From positions 1-64,000 of the forward strand of contig CAJUGT010000003.1 in NCBI GenBank assembly GCA_910586435.1: a stretch of 64,000 bases of DNA. The letters run 5' to 3'. Every line of letters starts with the position of its first letter. Positions within the stretch are counted from its first letter, which is position 1. Below the pieces are notes generated by a model. The model worked only from the letters and a program-made list of their open reading frames with translations, ran no database searches and was not told the DNA's origin. This stretch comes from an uncultured Acetatifactor sp. GTDB lineage: Bacteria > Bacillota > Clostridia > Lachnospirales > Lachnospiraceae. Made by a program: the position numbers and the translations under genes. Of this stretch, positions 63,830 through 64,000 are shown one piece after another.

Positions 63830-64000
63830 GTGAGTAAAATGATAGAATTAATAAAAAAAAGAGTTTATGATAAAGGTGTTTTAAAAGTTCTAAGTGAGAT
63901 GGCAATTTTCATATTAAAGATATGTCTATTTCCTGTTTCTTTTTATTTGCTTTATATTGGAATCAGAGCTTCGTATTATTCAGCCAGAGACTATAATCAA
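63830..64000 (+). CDS. Start of a membrane protein gene, cut by the window end
   Basis: An open frame of 57 codons that runs off the right edge. It starts with GTG at 63830, after AAGGTGTGGATAGT, or with ATG at 63839. The protein has a basic N-terminus (KKRVYDKGVLKVLSE) and one membrane helix (MAIFILKICLFPVSFYLLYIG). The family cannot be told. It lies 104 bp after the response regulator on the same strand. Confidence 0.55.
   Translation, partial: MSKMIELIKKRVYDKGVLKVLSEMAIFILKICLFPVSFYLLYIGIRASYYSARDYNQ

Overview
The window looks like a chromosomal segment from a low-to-mid GC Gram-positive anaerobe of the Clostridia, most likely the family Lachnospiraceae. The evidence is the gene order around oriC, strong GGAGG-type ribosome binding sites, frequent TTG and GTG starts, a split Mrp-type antiporter operon and the style of the proteins. 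The family is inferred from general resemblance and no database was searched.

Layout. 0-9.8 kb is accessory: a PD-(D/E)xK restriction endonuclease, an XRE regulator, an O6-methylguanine-DNA methyltransferase, an unknown protein, a tandem array of a 71-bp palindromic repeat, and a three-gene operon (TerB_N/TerB_C protein, BrxD-like ATPase, Lhr/BrxHI-like helicase) that resembles part of a BREX-type defence module. 9.8-19.7 kb is a ten-gene minus-strand Mrp/Mbh-like cation/proton antiporter operon with four NuoL/M/N-type subunits. 19.8-24.2 kb holds a cytidylate-kinase-like protein, paired short chromate transporters, a HIT protein and an unknown protein, with many repeats between them. 24.3-31.0 kb holds XpaC-like and TelA genes facing a VWA/metallopeptidase-like protein, a MoxR-type ATPase and an unknown protein. 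31.2-34.4 kb is a thiamine salvage operon (thiM, Nudix, thiED) under a TPP riboswitch. 34.6-43.4 kb holds an envelope PIG-L deacetylase, an XRE regulator, a heterodimeric ABC exporter, a GHKL/LytTR two-component system and a CPA2 antiporter.

43.6-61.9 kb is the replication-origin region. gyrA, gyrB, recF, yaaA, dnaN and dnaA run leftward. oriC, with seven DnaA boxes, lies at 52.95-53.19 kb. rpmH, rnpA, yidD, yidC, jag, mnmE, mnmG, a DHH phosphoesterase and rsmG run rightward. The window ends with a DegS/DegU-like two-component system and the start of a membrane protein gene.

The least explained signal is non-coding. A 71-bp two-hairpin unit occurs as tandem arrays (3.96-4.25 kb and 22.11-22.33 kb), as singles fused to a roughly 150-bp multi-hairpin module (20.40-20.63 kb and 59.86-60.08 kb), and as one decayed copy (40.4 kb). 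Copies differ by paired, compensatory base changes in their stems, so the fold appears to be conserved. Other long inverted-repeat elements sit in many of the other intergenic gaps.
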